A stretch of DNA of 64,000 nt from Alkalihalobacillus sp. LMS6 (GTDB lineage Bacteria; Bacillota; Bacilli; Bacillales; Bacillaceae_D). A program made the position numbers and the translations under genes. How positions within the stretch are numbered: the first letter of the stretch is position 1; the number at the start of each line of letters is the position of its first letter. The notes under the pieces were generated by a model that did not search any database, had not been told where the DNA came from, and saw nothing but the letters and a program-made list of their open reading frames with translations. Below, piece after piece: positions 40,532 to 48,812 of the stretch. The stretch is from contig NZ_CP093302.1 in assembly GCF_024362765.1 (NCBI RefSeq), forward strand, positions 3,223,564 through 3,287,563, in the 5' to 3' direction.

Positions 40532-41158
40532 ATGAAAACATTACTTACTTTTTTCACCACACTTTTATTGTCCGTCACTTTTGTCTATGGCTTTTCATCA
40601 GATGCGAAAGCTGCTTCGTCGCACACCGTTCAATCTGGTGATACAATGTGGAAAATTGCTGTTCGTTATCAAGTCGGCGTTTCCGATATTATTGATGCGA
40701 ATCCACAGCTTTCAAACCCTAACGTGATTTATCCAGGCCAAACGATTCAATTACCTGGTCAAAACACGCAAAATCTTTCTATGGAACAAGAAGTGGTTCA
40801 ACTCGTCAATGCAGAACGAGCGAAACACGGTCTTCAACCATTAAAAGAAAACTGGGAGCTTTCTCGTGTGGCACGATTCAAATCAGATGAGATGCGTGAT
40901 CGCAACTATTTTAACCACACATCCCCTACATATGGCAGTCCTCATCAAATGATTCGCGATTTCGGCATTAACTATCGCGCTTCAGGTGAAAATATCGCAG
41001 CCGGTCAAACGAGTGCTCAAGCAGTTTTTAACGCGTGGATGAATAGCACCGGCCATCGTCAAAATATTCTCTCATCTAACTATACAGAGATTGGCATTGG
41101 CTATGCACAAGGAGGATCGTACGGTCACTACTGGACACAAATGTTTATAAGTCGATAA
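40532..41158 (+). CDS. Secreted LysM + CAP (SCP-like) domain protein
   Basis: The 208-residue protein has a signal peptide ending in SDAKA (about residue 27). Then comes one LysM peptidoglycan-binding domain (about 30-74, HTVQSGDTMWKIAVRYQVGV) and a CAP domain (about 85-207) with FNHTSPTYGSPHQMI, SGENIAAGQ and WMNSTGHRQNILSSNYTEIG. YkwD-type CAP proteins of Bacillus are wall-associated, and some relatives take part in spore assembly. The exact activity is unknown. The ribosome site before ATG 40532 is poor, but the signal peptide fixes the start well. Confidence 0.9.
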   Translation: MKTLLTFFTTLLLSVTFVYGFSSDAKAASSHTVQSGDTMWKIAVRYQVGVSDIIDANPQLSNPNVIYPGQTIQLPGQNTQNLSMEQEVVQLVNAERAKHGLQPLKENWELSRVARFKSDEMRDRNYFNHTSPTYGSPHQMIRDFGINYRASGENIAAGQTSAQAVFNAWMNSTGHRQNILSSNYTEIGIGYAQGGSYGHYWTQMFISR

Positions 41159-41162
41159 TTTG

Positions 41163-41196
41163 GAAAAGCGTGGATCATTCGTGATTCGCGCTTTTT
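41163..41196 (+). terminator. Terminator of the CAP gene
   Basis: The interrupted stem AAAAGCG-GATCA / TGATTC-CGCTTTTT with a TTCG loop and a T-run follows the stop codon. Confidence 0.75.
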
Positions 41197-41251
41197 GCCT
41201 GCACACGTATAGACTAGCTTCAATAGGAGATCGTAATAAAGAGGTGGTTCT

Positions 41252-41683
41252 GTGCGTTATTATAAAATAATTGTTTGCATGCTCTTATTATGTACATCAC
41301 TCTTCATTCACCAAGACGCATTCGCCTCTTCTCCTATTGAGGTATTTTCACTCGACGAGGAAAAGGTTGTATTTCAAACAGCGTCTACAGCAAAGGCAGA
41401 AGATGTTGCAAAAGAGTTACTGACATCAATTGATGGCTTAGTTACAAAGATAAATCCGTTACCGCCAAGCGGTTTCTTAGTGAAAATTCATTTTTCCGAA
41501 CCCTACCATGTTCATAATTATTGGTTTGATGCTACTGTGACCCAAGCAGTATTTGTTTACGAAGCAGATAACCCTAGTTCGGTTATGTTAATCAATCAAC
41601 AAGGTCAATCTGTTTTTTTTACGATTGATCGTTCTGCTCATGATTTATTTGATACGATTCATTATGAGCCATCCACGCCCTAG
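41252..41683 (+). CDS. Secreted protein of unknown function
   Basis: The 143-residue protein has a clear signal peptide (MRYYKIIVCMLLLCTSLFIH, cleavage near DAFA-SS, residue 26). The mature part of about 117 residues is mixed alpha/beta with a tyrosine- and aromatic-rich centre (FSEPYHVHNYWFDATVTQAV). I do not recognise a family. The start is GTG 41252 behind AAAGAGGTGG. It is probably exported and released or held in the wall. It follows the CAP gene but has a terminator before it and its own hairpin after it. Confidence 0.75.
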   Translation: MRYYKIIVCMLLLCTSLFIHQDAFASSPIEVFSLDEEKVVFQTASTAKAEDVAKELLTSIDGLVTKINPLPPSGFLVKIHFSEPYHVHNYWFDATVTQAVFVYEADNPSSVMLINQQGQSVFFTIDRSAHDLFDTIHYEPSTP

Positions 41684-41703
41684 CATGTCATCACTTGTTA
41701 AAA

Positions 41704-41728
41704 AGCGCCTATTTTCAGTAGGCGCTTG
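41704..41728 (+). terminator. Hairpin after the secreted protein gene
   Basis: A 9-bp perfect stem AAGCGCCTA / TAGGCGCTT with a 7-base loop has a weak T-rich tail. Confidence 0.7.
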
Positions 41729-41982
41729 TCTCATTTTTCGAAATAGTAGGTGTTTGGTCGTTCAAAACGTCACTTACGTTCATATAGTGCTAATGTGAGC
41801 TTGACTTAGGGCTCACCCGGATGAACAAAACTGCCAGCGTAATGAAAGACCTTCTTATCATAAGAGCCTGAATGTATTCCCCTCTTTTTACAGAAAAAGA
41901 TTCTTTCTCGCTTTTATGTTATGTAAGATCTTTTGTCCATGCTACCCATCTTGCAAACTCATGTTAAAGGACCTCCTAAAGA
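41729..41982. other. Intergenic stretch with two small hairpins
   Basis: No gene is supported in this stretch. It has AACGT-CACTT-ACGTT at 41766-41780 and a 6-bp stem GTGAGC / GCTCAC (41795-41800, 41811-41816), followed by CCGGATGAAC. A small RNA is possible, but I recognise no known riboswitch or RNA family. Confidence 0.4.
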
Positions 41983-42005
41983 GGAAGCGAACCGCCTTCG
42001 CTTCC
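41983..42005. terminator. Hairpin ending the AviRa-like gene
   Basis: The 9-bp stem GGAAGCGAA / TTCGCTTCC with CCGCC loop sits next to the stop of the minus-strand gene. T-run is present mainly on the plus strand (TTTTAT). Confidence 0.65.
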
Positions 42006-42007
42006 TT

Positions 42008-42724
42008 TTATATTGGTTGAAGGATTGTAATTTTACGCTTTCCATGTTTGACCATCTTTTTTCGTTGATATTGTGGATGGTCTACAACTACTGACTTCTC
42101 ACTAACAATCGCAACAATCGCATTTGATTGATCTAACCTTTCATATACATTCGTTAACAATTGCTTAACCGGTGTTTCTTCTTCACTCACCCATTGAACC
42201 AAATCTCCATAAGGCAAATCGGTTATAACAAGATTAATGTTAGACAACGGGGGCGCTTCTCTTCCTGCACTATCAAACGGAAAAATCTTACCATCTTTTT
42301 CACCCACTTCGTGCAAAGTAGTCTTTAATCGCTGTACGCTTTCGAGCGCGTCACTATGTGCTTCTTTGTGATAAGCTAAATAATCGGATGTGAGCTTTTC
42401 TTCCCGCTCTAGTAAGCCTCGATACGTGAGTAAATCAAGGTTCTTTTGTCCAATTTTTACAATATCGGTATTAATATCTGATCCATAGATCGCCCGAATG
42501 GCTGACCCATGTAGGAAGCCGATTGCGGTCAACATATGCGCGCCTCCACAGCAAGGGTCATAGATCGATAAGTCCGTCTTTTTATTTAAATACGACTGAC
42601 TTAGTTGAAAAACTTCACTCGTTAGTCGCACTGGAAAAGCTGTAGAACCTGGAGCGTTGTATAGCACTCGTCCACTAGCAAAATCACTAAAATCTTTCTT
42701 TTCTTTCTCAAATTGATACGACAT
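42008..42724 (-). CDS. AviRa-like 23S rRNA guanine methyltransferase
   Basis: The 238-residue protein has the AviRa order of motifs: GRVLYNAPGSTAFPVRLTSE (residues 18-37), the SAM motif IYDPCCGGAHMLTAIGFLHG (54-73), GSDINTDIVKIGQKNL (81-96) and the catalytic-type LVITDLPYGDLVQW (165-178). AviRa of avilamycin producers N2-methylates G2535 of 23S rRNA and protects against orthosomycins (family knowledge). A Bacillus homologue may act on the same base or another. ATG 42724 was chosen for its AGAAGGA site; the frame opens at TTG 42772. It is monocistronic. Resistance is inference. Confidence 0.8.
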   Translation of the reverse strand: MSYQFEKEKKDFSDFASGRVLYNAPGSTAFPVRLTSEVFQLSQSYLNKKTDLSIYDPCCGGAHMLTAIGFLHGSAIRAIYGSDINTDIVKIGQKNLDLLTYRGLLEREEKLTSDYLAYHKEAHSDALESVQRLKTTLHEVGEKDGKIFPFDSAGREAPPLSNINLVITDLPYGDLVQWVSEEETPVKQLLTNVYERLDQSNAIVAIVSEKSVVVDHPQYQRKKMVKHGKRKITILQPI

Positions 42725-42855
42725 CGTTTTAGTCCTTCCTTCTCTACATACATGTTCATTCGCAAGAGACAAACATTGTTAATTTAAACCTATTGGGCTA
42801 TACTTAATAAAATGAACGACTATTCATTTTTTCTAAAAGAGAGGCTTGTCTAATC

Positions 42856-43668
42856 ATGTTTAAAAAAACAGTAACCGAGCACTCCACGCATAACGTCCAT
42901 ATGGCGAATGGAAAAATTAAATTCCGAAACGTTCAATTAAACACCATTAGCTTTGCAACGGATGGCATTATAATCGATGCAGCAAGTGCTTCTTTGCATT
43001 CCCTTTTTGCACCTTTTTGGCAAAAACACGCAACAGATGCGCTCTACTGTACACATATTCATGAAGACCATACAGGCTGCGCGAACTGGTTCCAACAGAC
43101 CCGAAAGGTGCCCGTTTTTCTAAATAATCGTTCACATAAAGAAGCCCATCAACCAGGCTCATACCCGATTTATCGTCGCTTATATTGGGGAAATCGCAAA
43201 CCATTTCGCCCTCACCCTATGCCAGCACAGTTTCAGAGCCGTACATCTTCATGGAAAAGTATTTACACACCAGGGCATTCTTATGATCATTCTGCCCTTC
43301 TTAATGAAACAACAGGACAGCTTTTTTCTGGAGATCTCTACGTCCAAACCAAAACGAAAGTTATGATGCGAAGTGAGTCAATCCCGGAAATCATTCGCTC
43401 GCTCGAACATGTTCTGCAGTACGAATTTGACGATGTGTTTTGTTGTCACGCAGGCCATCTTCCTAAAGGAAAAAAGCAGCTTCAGAATAAACTTGACTAT
43501 CTATATGAGCTCACCGACCTTGTGAACTCCCTACATATGCAAGGCAAACCTGTTCGCGATATTCAAAAAACCTTGTTTCCACGTAAATATCCGATTACCC
43601 TTTTTTCTTTCGGACAGTGGAATTCAAAGCATATTATTACGTCTATTTTAAAGGAGCCTTCACGATAA
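42856..43668 (+). CDS. MBL-fold metallo-hydrolase
   Basis: The 270-residue protein has the zinc-binding motif THIHEDHTG (H67, H69, D71, H72), then YTPGHSYDHSALL and FSGDLYVQTK with the bridging Asp and a late CCHAGHLPKG. It is divergent from the AviRa-like gene. Enzymes of this broad group are thioesterases, glyoxalase II-like or lactonases. The substrate cannot be named. The start at ATG 42856 has AGAGAGG upstream. Terminal residues about 190-270 are helical and charged, without a further known domain. Confidence 0.88.
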   Translation: MFKKTVTEHSTHNVHMANGKIKFRNVQLNTISFATDGIIIDAASASLHSLFAPFWQKHATDALYCTHIHEDHTGCANWFQQTRKVPVFLNNRSHKEAHQPGSYPIYRRLYWGNRKPFRPHPMPAQFQSRTSSWKSIYTPGHSYDHSALLNETTGQLFSGDLYVQTKTKVMMRSESIPEIIRSLEHVLQYEFDDVFCCHAGHLPKGKKQLQNKLDYLYELTDLVNSLHMQGKPVRDIQKTLFPRKYPITLFSFGQWNSKHIITSILKEPSR

Positions 43669-43687
43669 ATGAAGGTTCTTCTTTTTT
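43654..43687 (+). terminator. Terminator of the MBL gene
   Basis: The 9-bp stem GAGCCTTCA / TGAAGGTTC, with one G-U pair, overlaps the gene end and is followed by TTCTTTTTT. Confidence 0.8.
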
Positions 43688-43747
43688 CTGTATTGCTTCC
43701 TCATTTTCACACATAGCTATAGGTAAAAAGAATATGAAGGTGATGTT

Positions 43748-44245
43748 ATGTATACCCACATTGTCCAACCAGGAGAAACGCTTTATAGCGTCTCCAGCGA
43801 TTTCCGGATCCCTTTTGCTCAGCTCGTTCAAGCCAATTATCTACATCCTACGAGCCAGTTAATAGTCGGTCAATCATTACGAATCCCAACTTTACCAGAC
43901 CCTCAAACGATTCCATACGCTATTCACATTTCGCTCTCTCGACATCAACTAACCCTCTATCATAATGGTCAACAAATTCAGCAATACCCCATTGCAGTTG
44001 GAAAAATGCTGACGCAAACACCAGTTGGCAGCTATGTCATTATTAATAAAGCACCTAACCCTGGAGGTCCTTTCGGTACAATGTGGATGTCTCTGTCTAA
44101 ACAGCATTACGGTATACACGGAACGAATGATCCGTCTTCTATCGGTCATTCTGTCTCACACGGCTGTATAAGAATGTTCAATCACGATGTCGAGCAACTT
44201 GCAGCGACTGTACCCATCGGCACCCCTGTGACCATTGAACCATAA
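43748..44245 (+). CDS. LysM + YkuD-type L,D-transpeptidase
   Basis: The 165-residue protein has an N-terminal LysM domain (residues 3-47, [20 protein letters not shown]) and a YkuD catalytic domain (about 57-163) with [11 protein letters not shown] and the active-site motif SHGCIRM. There is no signal peptide, as in B. subtilis YkuD, which is found in the spore. The enzyme makes 3-3 crosslinks in peptidoglycan or attaches proteins. It starts at ATG 43748 with GAAGGTGATG. Expression during sporulation is expected from the homologue, not from a promoter I can see. Confidence 0.93.
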   Translation: MYTHIVQPGETLYSVSSDFRIPFAQLVQANYLHPTSQLIVGQSLRIPTLPDPQTIPYAIHISLSRHQLTLYHNGQQIQQYPIAVGKMLTQTPVGSYVIINKAPNPGGPFGTMWMSLSKQHYGIHGTNDPSSIGHSVSHGCIRMFNHDVEQLAATVPIGTPVTIEP

Positions 44246-44325
44246 GCGTGTAGATTCGCTTCCATCCATTGAGATTTCATATTCGTTCGATTAAAATAAT
44301 GTTAAAACGAAATGAGGGGAAGCGT

Positions 44326-44970
44326 ATGTCAGTACTTGATTATGACCGTATTCTTTTTATTGGTGATTCGATTACAGATTGTAACCGCAATCGCCTAGAG
44401 AGAGAAGATGATCCTGACAAACTTGGAAATGGCTATGTTTCATATATTCACGCTTTACTCCAGGCCACCTATCCCGAAAAAACGTATCATATCATAAATA
44501 AAGGCATCAATGGTCATACCATTCGTGATCTCGGTGAACGCTGGCAAGAAGACGTTATTGATTTAAAACCTGACATGCTAGTCATTATGATTGGAATTAA
44601 TGACGTATGGCGTCAATTTGACCATTCAGAAAAGTCTTCCCTCCATGTGTATCCTGACGAATTTAAAGAAACGTACGAAGATCTTATTGCACGATCTAAC
44701 GCAAAGCAAACTGTCTTGTTATCGCCATTTCATGTTCAAAGTAATGTAGACGACCCTATGCGGCAAATGATGGACCAATACGGCAGCCTTACAAAAGCAG
44801 TTGCAGCATCAACAGGAGCTACGTTTATCGACATTCAAACACACACCTTCGACCTATTGATGCAGGGCTTAGATGATGTTGAAATCGCTCAAGATCGCAT
44901 TCATCCAACATCTGTTGGTCATATGGCGATCGCTAGAACCGTCTTAACTCACCTAGGCTATTCATGGTAA
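44326..44970 (+). CDS. SGNH/GDSL-family lipase or esterase
   Basis: The 214-residue protein has all four SGNH blocks: Ser15 in ILFIGDSITDCN, the Gly in INKGINGHTI, Asn in VIMIGINDVW and the Asp/His pair in DRIHPTSVGHMA. It would hydrolyse an ester, such as acetyl groups on a sugar, in the cytoplasm since no signal peptide is present. ATG 44326 with GAGGGGA was chosen; the frame reaches 44269, but the extension has no ribosome site. It stands alone between terminators. Confidence 0.92.
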   Translation: MSVLDYDRILFIGDSITDCNRNRLEREDDPDKLGNGYVSYIHALLQATYPEKTYHIINKGINGHTIRDLGERWQEDVIDLKPDMLVIMIGINDVWRQFDHSEKSSLHVYPDEFKETYEDLIARSNAKQTVLLSPFHVQSNVDDPMRQMMDQYGSLTKAVAASTGATFIDIQTHTFDLLMQGLDDVEIAQDRIHPTSVGHMAIARTVLTHLGYSW

Positions 44971-44978
44971 ACAAATAA

Positions 44979-45018
44979 AAAAGTTGAAGCTCGCTTCTGA
45001 GAAGCCGCTTCAACTTTT
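44979..45018. terminator. Bidirectional terminator
   Basis: The stem AAAAGTTGAAGC / GCTTCAACTTTT has an inner GCTTC/GAAGC hairpin and serves the convergent SGNH gene and the 90-residue gene. Confidence 0.85.
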
Positions 45019-45282
45019 CTCTATGCCTTCATTTACACCGAATAGAATTTTTTCCAGTTTATCTTCATCCACTTCGAAATCGTGTACTTTTCCGACACCC
45101 AATTCAACTGGTCGTTCAATAAGAGCGCCTTCTTTAAACAAATCCGCGAGTGCGTAACGGACGGTCTCATCTTCAAAACCATTTGCAACGGCACGATCAA
45201 CCACATCTTCTTGAGCGCGGATTTTCTGTGCACCAATAATCTCATGAAGTTTATTTCGTAATGCTTCACTGTAATGGTTCAT
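45010..45282 (-). CDS. Conserved-looking small helical protein of unknown function
   Basis: The 90-residue protein is charged and helical with a likely winged-helix or UBA-like N-terminal part (YSEALRNKLHEIIGAQKIRA, then VVDRAVANGFEDETVRYAL). The later part reads VHDFEVDEDKLEKILFG. I do not recognise it. AAAGGAG lies just upstream of ATG 45282 and the codon use is normal, so the gene is well supported. It lies 56 bases after the acetamidase gene on the same strand and might be co-transcribed with it. Confidence 0.75.
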   Translation of the reverse strand: MNHYSEALRNKLHEIIGAQKIRAQEDVVDRAVANGFEDETVRYALADLFKEGALIERPVELGVGKVHDFEVDEDKLEKILFGVNEGIEKS

Positions 45283-45338
45283 GGTAACACTCCTTTATGC
45301 GTGCTTTTGTTCTTACATGTTCCCTTAGATTGAATTGG

Positions 45339-46271
45339 CTAAACAACTCGCTTGGGGTCCACCGTCCAGCTTGCATCGTCCACTTCTAGATAGCCTGCTT
45401 GTACAAGGATTTCTTTCCTCATGACTACCCTCACTGTTTTTAACGGATTCACGACTTGACAGATTTGAACATCGGCACAAGCACTTAAGAGCATCATACT
45501 CTCATCAAAAGACAGCGTCGTTTTCGTAACGAGGTCATCCGCCCAAGTTTTCGTGGCATCGTGAATCGCTGCTTCTAAAGTCTTGGCAGAAGCGATGACT
45601 TGGATACTCTCCCTATTCTCTAACCAAGGGGACTTAATCGTATTCTTCACAACGGAAAGTCGGACCGTCACTTCTGCTGGGATTTCCACACCTGTTACAC
45701 ATACTTCCCCGTCCCCCATCGCTGCATGAACATCGCCTAACGCGAATCGAGCTCCTTTACAAGAAACAGGCAGATACAGCGTAGCACCTTCTGTCACCAT
45801 TGTATTATCCATATTTCCACCATGAGCACCAGGTGTCCCACAAGGGATCGCTTCTCCCTCTGGCGCCACACCAATTACCCCAATCATTTTACGAAGTGGC
45901 AAGGTAATCGAATCATTAAAGATGACGCCTTGCTCCGTTACTTTCATTAATTTTGATACAAATGCCTCGACCTCATCTCCAACGACACCTAGATTAGGGG
46001 CTACAGCCATAACGCCTTGTTGCGCTAGTTCTATTGTGAGCACGTCGACTTTTAGCGTATCTCCAGCCTCAGCTTCATGCACATAAATCGCACCAGTTGC
46101 TGGGTTCACAGCATTCATATCAATTTCTTGAAAAACAGAATCACGATCTTGAATCTGATTGGAAAACGCATCGAGTGTTTCAATTATGATCGTTTCTCCT
46201 GAATGAATGGATGCCGCTATATGGGCTTCATCTGAAAAAGCATATAGGTAATTGTTTGTGTTTAGCTTCAT
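45339..46271 (-). CDS. Acetamidase/formamidase family protein
   Basis: The 310-residue protein has the family pattern: EAGDTLKVDVLTIELAQQGV, PCGTPGAHGGNMDNTMVTEG, CKGARFALGDVHAAMGDGEV and ending in RKEILVQAGYLEVDDASWTV. FmdA/AmdA-type enzymes hydrolyse short amides to ammonia and an acid. The zinc-ligand His and acidic residues of the DVHAAMGDGEV segment are present. It starts at ATG 46271 behind GAGGGGA. It may supply nitrogen from formamide or acetamide; the true amide is unknown. Confidence 0.92.
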   Translation of the reverse strand: MKLNTNNYLYAFSDEAHIAASIHSGETIIIETLDAFSNQIQDRDSVFQEIDMNAVNPATGAIYVHEAEAGDTLKVDVLTIELAQQGVMAVAPNLGVVGDEVEAFVSKLMKVTEQGVIFNDSITLPLRKMIGVIGVAPEGEAIPCGTPGAHGGNMDNTMVTEGATLYLPVSCKGARFALGDVHAAMGDGEVCVTGVEIPAEVTVRLSVVKNTIKSPWLENRESIQVIASAKTLEAAIHDATKTWADDLVTKTTLSFDESMMLLSACADVQICQVVNPLKTVRVVMRKEILVQAGYLEVDDASWTVDPKRVV

Positions 46272-46475
46272 AAAATAATCCCCTCGACTCTCACTTTCTT
46301 TTTATATTAGTAGAATTTTCCGAACAAAACAACTAGAACGATCCCCTCTTACGTTTCACTCTATAAAAATTCAGGTTTATTTTCTGGTTTTTCGCTTCAT
46401 AAACACGCTCCATATTCCGATATATAGAATAACTTTACACGCCTGTAAAAGCGACGATAAGCGAGGGAGAAAGAA

Positions 46476-46826
46476 TTGATACAAGCTGTACCTAGTTTAC
46501 CCATAACTGACCTTTCACTCAGCCTTCTATTTTATGAAGAGCAGTTTGGTTTTAAAGTAATAAGGAGAACAGAAACCTTTCTTGTTCTTCAAAAAGGTCA
46601 GGTTTACTTAAGGTTATATAAAATGCATATCCACGCACCTATGTATTGCGGCTTTTTTGTATCGAATATTCACGAACATATGCCAAAAGATTGTTCTCTC
46701 AAACAATTAAAATCGATTGGCAAATTAGCCATTAATCAATTAGGAGAACTATCTTTTACGTTAAAAGATCCAGATGGCAACACCTTAGAAATGATTGAAA
46801 CGCCTGTTAACTCCCACGATTCATAA
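46476..46826 (+). CDS. VOC-fold (glyoxalase/bleomycin-resistance-like) protein
   Basis: The 116-residue protein has the two beta-alpha-beta-beta halves of the VOC fold (AVPSLPITDLSLSLLFYEEQ and SFTLKDPDGNTLEMIE). The C-terminal acid E of DPDGNTLEMIE is the usual metal ligand. The other expected ligand in the first half is not obvious. Such small proteins either bind bleomycin-type drugs or are metal enzymes. It starts at TTG 46476 with GAGGGAG upstream. Function is uncertain. Confidence 0.8.
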   Translation: MIQAVPSLPITDLSLSLLFYEEQFGFKVIRRTETFLVLQKGQVYLRLYKMHIHAPMYCGFFVSNIHEHMPKDCSLKQLKSIGKLAINQLGELSFTLKDPDGNTLEMIETPVNSHDS

Positions 46827-46830
46827 GAAA

Positions 46831-46854
46831 AGACGGACATCACTCTGTCCGTCT
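46831..46854. terminator. Bidirectional hairpin
   Basis: The stem AGACGGACA / TGTCCGTCT with a 6-base loop lies between the convergent VOC and lipoprotein genes. Confidence 0.75.
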
Positions 46855-46863
46855 ACATGTCTT

Positions 46864-47475
46864 CTAACTTGCTAATTCCACTGTAAATTGAAGATCTTCT
46901 CCCACTTGATCGCCACCAACTTCTGTACTAGGGCCATTCATCGTTACGACAACTTCATTTAAGTTTTGTACCGACTCAACAGGAAAGAGAAGTTGAACAG
47001 TTTTTACATCACCAGCAGCAAAATCAGGGTCAATTTCATCGCTTAATACAATACTCGGTGTGTCAATCGATTCGCCTGTGTTTGTTTCAACACTCGTCTC
47101 GCCATATGGAAAATAGACAGCGTCTCCAGAAGTATTTTCAATCTCCATTTCGACTTCCACATAATCAATCTGCTCTTCTCCAGTCGTTGCTGAAACGAAA
47201 CCGACCAGTTCAGCAGAACCTAAATCAACTTGGTTCACGCGAATGTTCATTGAACCTTCTTCATAAGAGGTGAGATCTTGATAGCGCTCGTAAATGGAAA
47301 ATGTCCCTTCTTCCGTTTCCGTTTCTTCCATTACTTCCATTGATTCAGAAGATCCCTCTTCACTTGTCTCGGTGTCTTGCTCAGCGTTCGATTGAGGATC
47401 CGACTCTGTCGTGTCGCTACAAGCTGTAACAAATAAGAACCCAGCAAGCATTCCATATAAGCCAATTTTATTCAT
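46864..47475 (-). CDS. Lipoprotein with a DUF4352-like immunoglobulin-type domain
   Basis: The 203-residue protein has a lipoprotein signal (MNKIGLYGMLAGFLFVTACS, lipid Cys19). It is followed by an acidic, serine/glutamate-rich linker (about 20-60) and a beta-sandwich domain (about 65-203, VEVEMEIENTSGDAVYFPYG, then LLFPVES) like DUF4352/telomeric-repeat-type Ig folds found on Bacillus lipoproteins. It is anchored to the outer face of the membrane. ATG 47475 has GGAGGTAGACGAG in front. The ligand or partner is unknown. Confidence 0.82.
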   Translation of the reverse strand: MNKIGLYGMLAGFLFVTACSDTTESDPQSNAEQDTETSEEGSSESMEVMEETETEEGTFSIYERYQDLTSYEEGSMNIRVNQVDLGSAELVGFVSATTGEEQIDYVEVEMEIENTSGDAVYFPYGETSVETNTGESIDTPSIVLSDEIDPDFAAGDVKTVQLLFPVESVQNLNEVVVTMNGPSTEVGGDQVGEDLQFTVELAS

Positions 47476-47638
47476 CTCGTCTACCTCCATCGGTTGTCCT
47501 ACACACACACGATCCTACCATAGGTAAAATCGCAATGAGAAGCAACACAATCGAATTTTAACTGAACTGTAACGTGATCATAATGAACCCATTTTTTTAT
47601 GCAACTCCTTCCAACTTCTAAGAAAAATCCGAAAGCAC

Positions 47639-47667
47639 TTGCAAATCTAAGACCTATCTGGTAAGAT
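47639..47667 (+). promoter_or_regulatory. Sigma-A-type promoter of the cold-shock gene
   Basis: TTGCAA at 47639-47644 and TAAGAT at 47662-47667 are separated by 17 bases. The start of transcription would fall near 47674, giving a leader of about 100 bases, long like other csp leaders. Confidence 0.65.
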
Positions 47668-47748
47668 TAAGATTGCTTATTTTTGTTCGTGTAATAGCTT
47701 AAGTCTTTCGTCTTGAGTTTCGCTTTGAGCAAGGATAGGAATACAATT

Positions 47749-47762
47749 GTGCGATAGCGCAC
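47749..47762 (+). promoter_or_regulatory. Hairpin next to the csp ribosome site
   Basis: GTGCG-ATAG-CGCAC forms a 5-bp stem directly before TAGGAGG, the ribosome site of the csp gene. In cold-shock mRNAs, leader structure near the ribosome site controls translation with temperature (family knowledge). Confidence 0.5.
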
Positions 47763-47777
47763 TAGGAGGCAACAACA

Positions 47778-47981
47778 ATGGAAACAGGTACAGTTAAGTG
47801 GTTCAACGCAGAAAAAGGATTCGGCTTCATCGAGCGCGAAGGTAACGACGATGTATTCGTTCACTTCTCAGCGATCACTGGCGAAGGCTTCAAGACGTTA
47901 GAAGAAGGTCAAAGAGTTTCTTTCGAAATCGAAGACGGCGCACGTGGCCCTCAAGCTGCTAACGTAGTTAAAGAAGGTTAA
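47778..47981 (+). CDS. Cold-shock protein (CspA family)
   Basis: The 67-residue protein is a complete cold-shock domain with both nucleic acid-binding motifs, [13 protein letters not shown] (RNP1) and DVFVHFSAI (RNP2). Csp proteins bind single-stranded RNA and DNA, melt mRNA structure and aid translation after cold shock and in fast growth. The start at ATG 47778 has a strong TAGGAGG 10 bases upstream. Codon choice is highly biased, as expected for an abundant protein. It is transcribed alone from its own promoter with a long leader. Confidence 0.97.
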   Translation: METGTVKWFNAEKGFGFIEREGNDDVFVHFSAITGEGFKTLEEGQRVSFEIEDGARGPQAANVVKEG

Positions 47982-47994
47982 TCTTCTTTTCATA

Positions 47995-48027
47995 AAAACA
48001 GACTCGGTCTACCGAGTCTGTTTTTTT
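47995..48027. terminator. Bidirectional terminator
   Basis: A long perfect stem AAACAGACTCGG / CCGAGTCTGTTT with a TCTA loop and seven T's ends the csp gene and also covers the stop of the convergent nucleotidyltransferase gene. Confidence 0.92.
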
Positions 48028-48793
48028 ATGCTAATTCCTGAATCATTCGCTCCCAAAAACGAATAACTTGACTGGACGATCCAATTTCTTTACGTAGCCA
48101 AGACAGTTCTTGCTCCATGATCGACAAAATAACAACCACCGCTTTTTGATGGTCTTCTGGTGTAGAACAGTCCATCGCTTCAATAAAAGGTTTTACGATC
48201 GTGACTGGTGCATCCCCTTCTAAAGCTTTTATACCAAGCTGACCTCGTTCTGGCGCATAATGATGAAGCAACACTTTTGCTAATCGCGCATGCACATAGC
48301 TGAGCAAGTGGGCAGCCCAAGCATGACTCCCTCTTTGAATCGCTTTATAATATTGAAACAAGAACCAAGCAACATCATACGCTTCATCATAGAATTCTTG
48401 TTCCGTTAAGACTAATGTTTGGCGATCCTTAAATGTTTCAATAAGATCATTCGGATCATAGACAACCGTAAAAAAATCTTTCGCCACAAATGATTGTTCT
48501 GTTACAGTGTAAAAATCCACATGCAAGAGATCATCATAAACCGCTATGATCTGTGGAGCGATAATAAAGAGGTCTTCATGAAAGAGCAACTCTCTATAGG
48601 CCGACAAATGGTTTAACCGATCTTCCATAAATGCGGTTTGATCTTCTTCTCGAACAAGGACATATAAATCAACATCAGAATGTACATCATGCTCATTTCT
48701 TCCCATTGAACCTTTTAAAAAGACCGCCTCTACTCGCTTATCGGCTTTAAGACTTTCCGTAATCGTATTTACAGCCGTCTCTTGTCTCTCCAT
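48026..48793 (-). CDS. Nucleotidyltransferase domain protein (aminoglycoside adenylyltransferase-like)
   Basis: The 255-residue protein has the polymerase-beta nucleotidyltransferase core: FLKGSMGRNEHDVHSDVDLY with the G-S...D-x-D metal site and a third acid in LLHVDFYTV. A helical domain follows (about 130-255), rich in leucine. Such proteins add a nucleotide to small molecules or proteins; some inactivate aminoglycosides. It starts at ATG 48793 after AAGGAGGGG. The substrate is unknown and resistance is not claimed. Confidence 0.85.
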   Translation of the reverse strand: MERQETAVNTITESLKADKRVEAVFLKGSMGRNEHDVHSDVDLYVLVREEDQTAFMEDRLNHLSAYRELLFHEDLFIIAPQIIAVYDDLLHVDFYTVTEQSFVAKDFFTVVYDPNDLIETFKDRQTLVLTEQEFYDEAYDVAWFLFQYYKAIQRGSHAWAAHLLSYVHARLAKVLLHHYAPERGQLGIKALEGDAPVTIVKPFIEAMDCSTPEDHQKAVVVILSIMEQELSWLRKEIGSSSQVIRFWERMIQELA

Positions 48794-48812
48794 ATAACCC
48801 CTCCTTCTTCCT

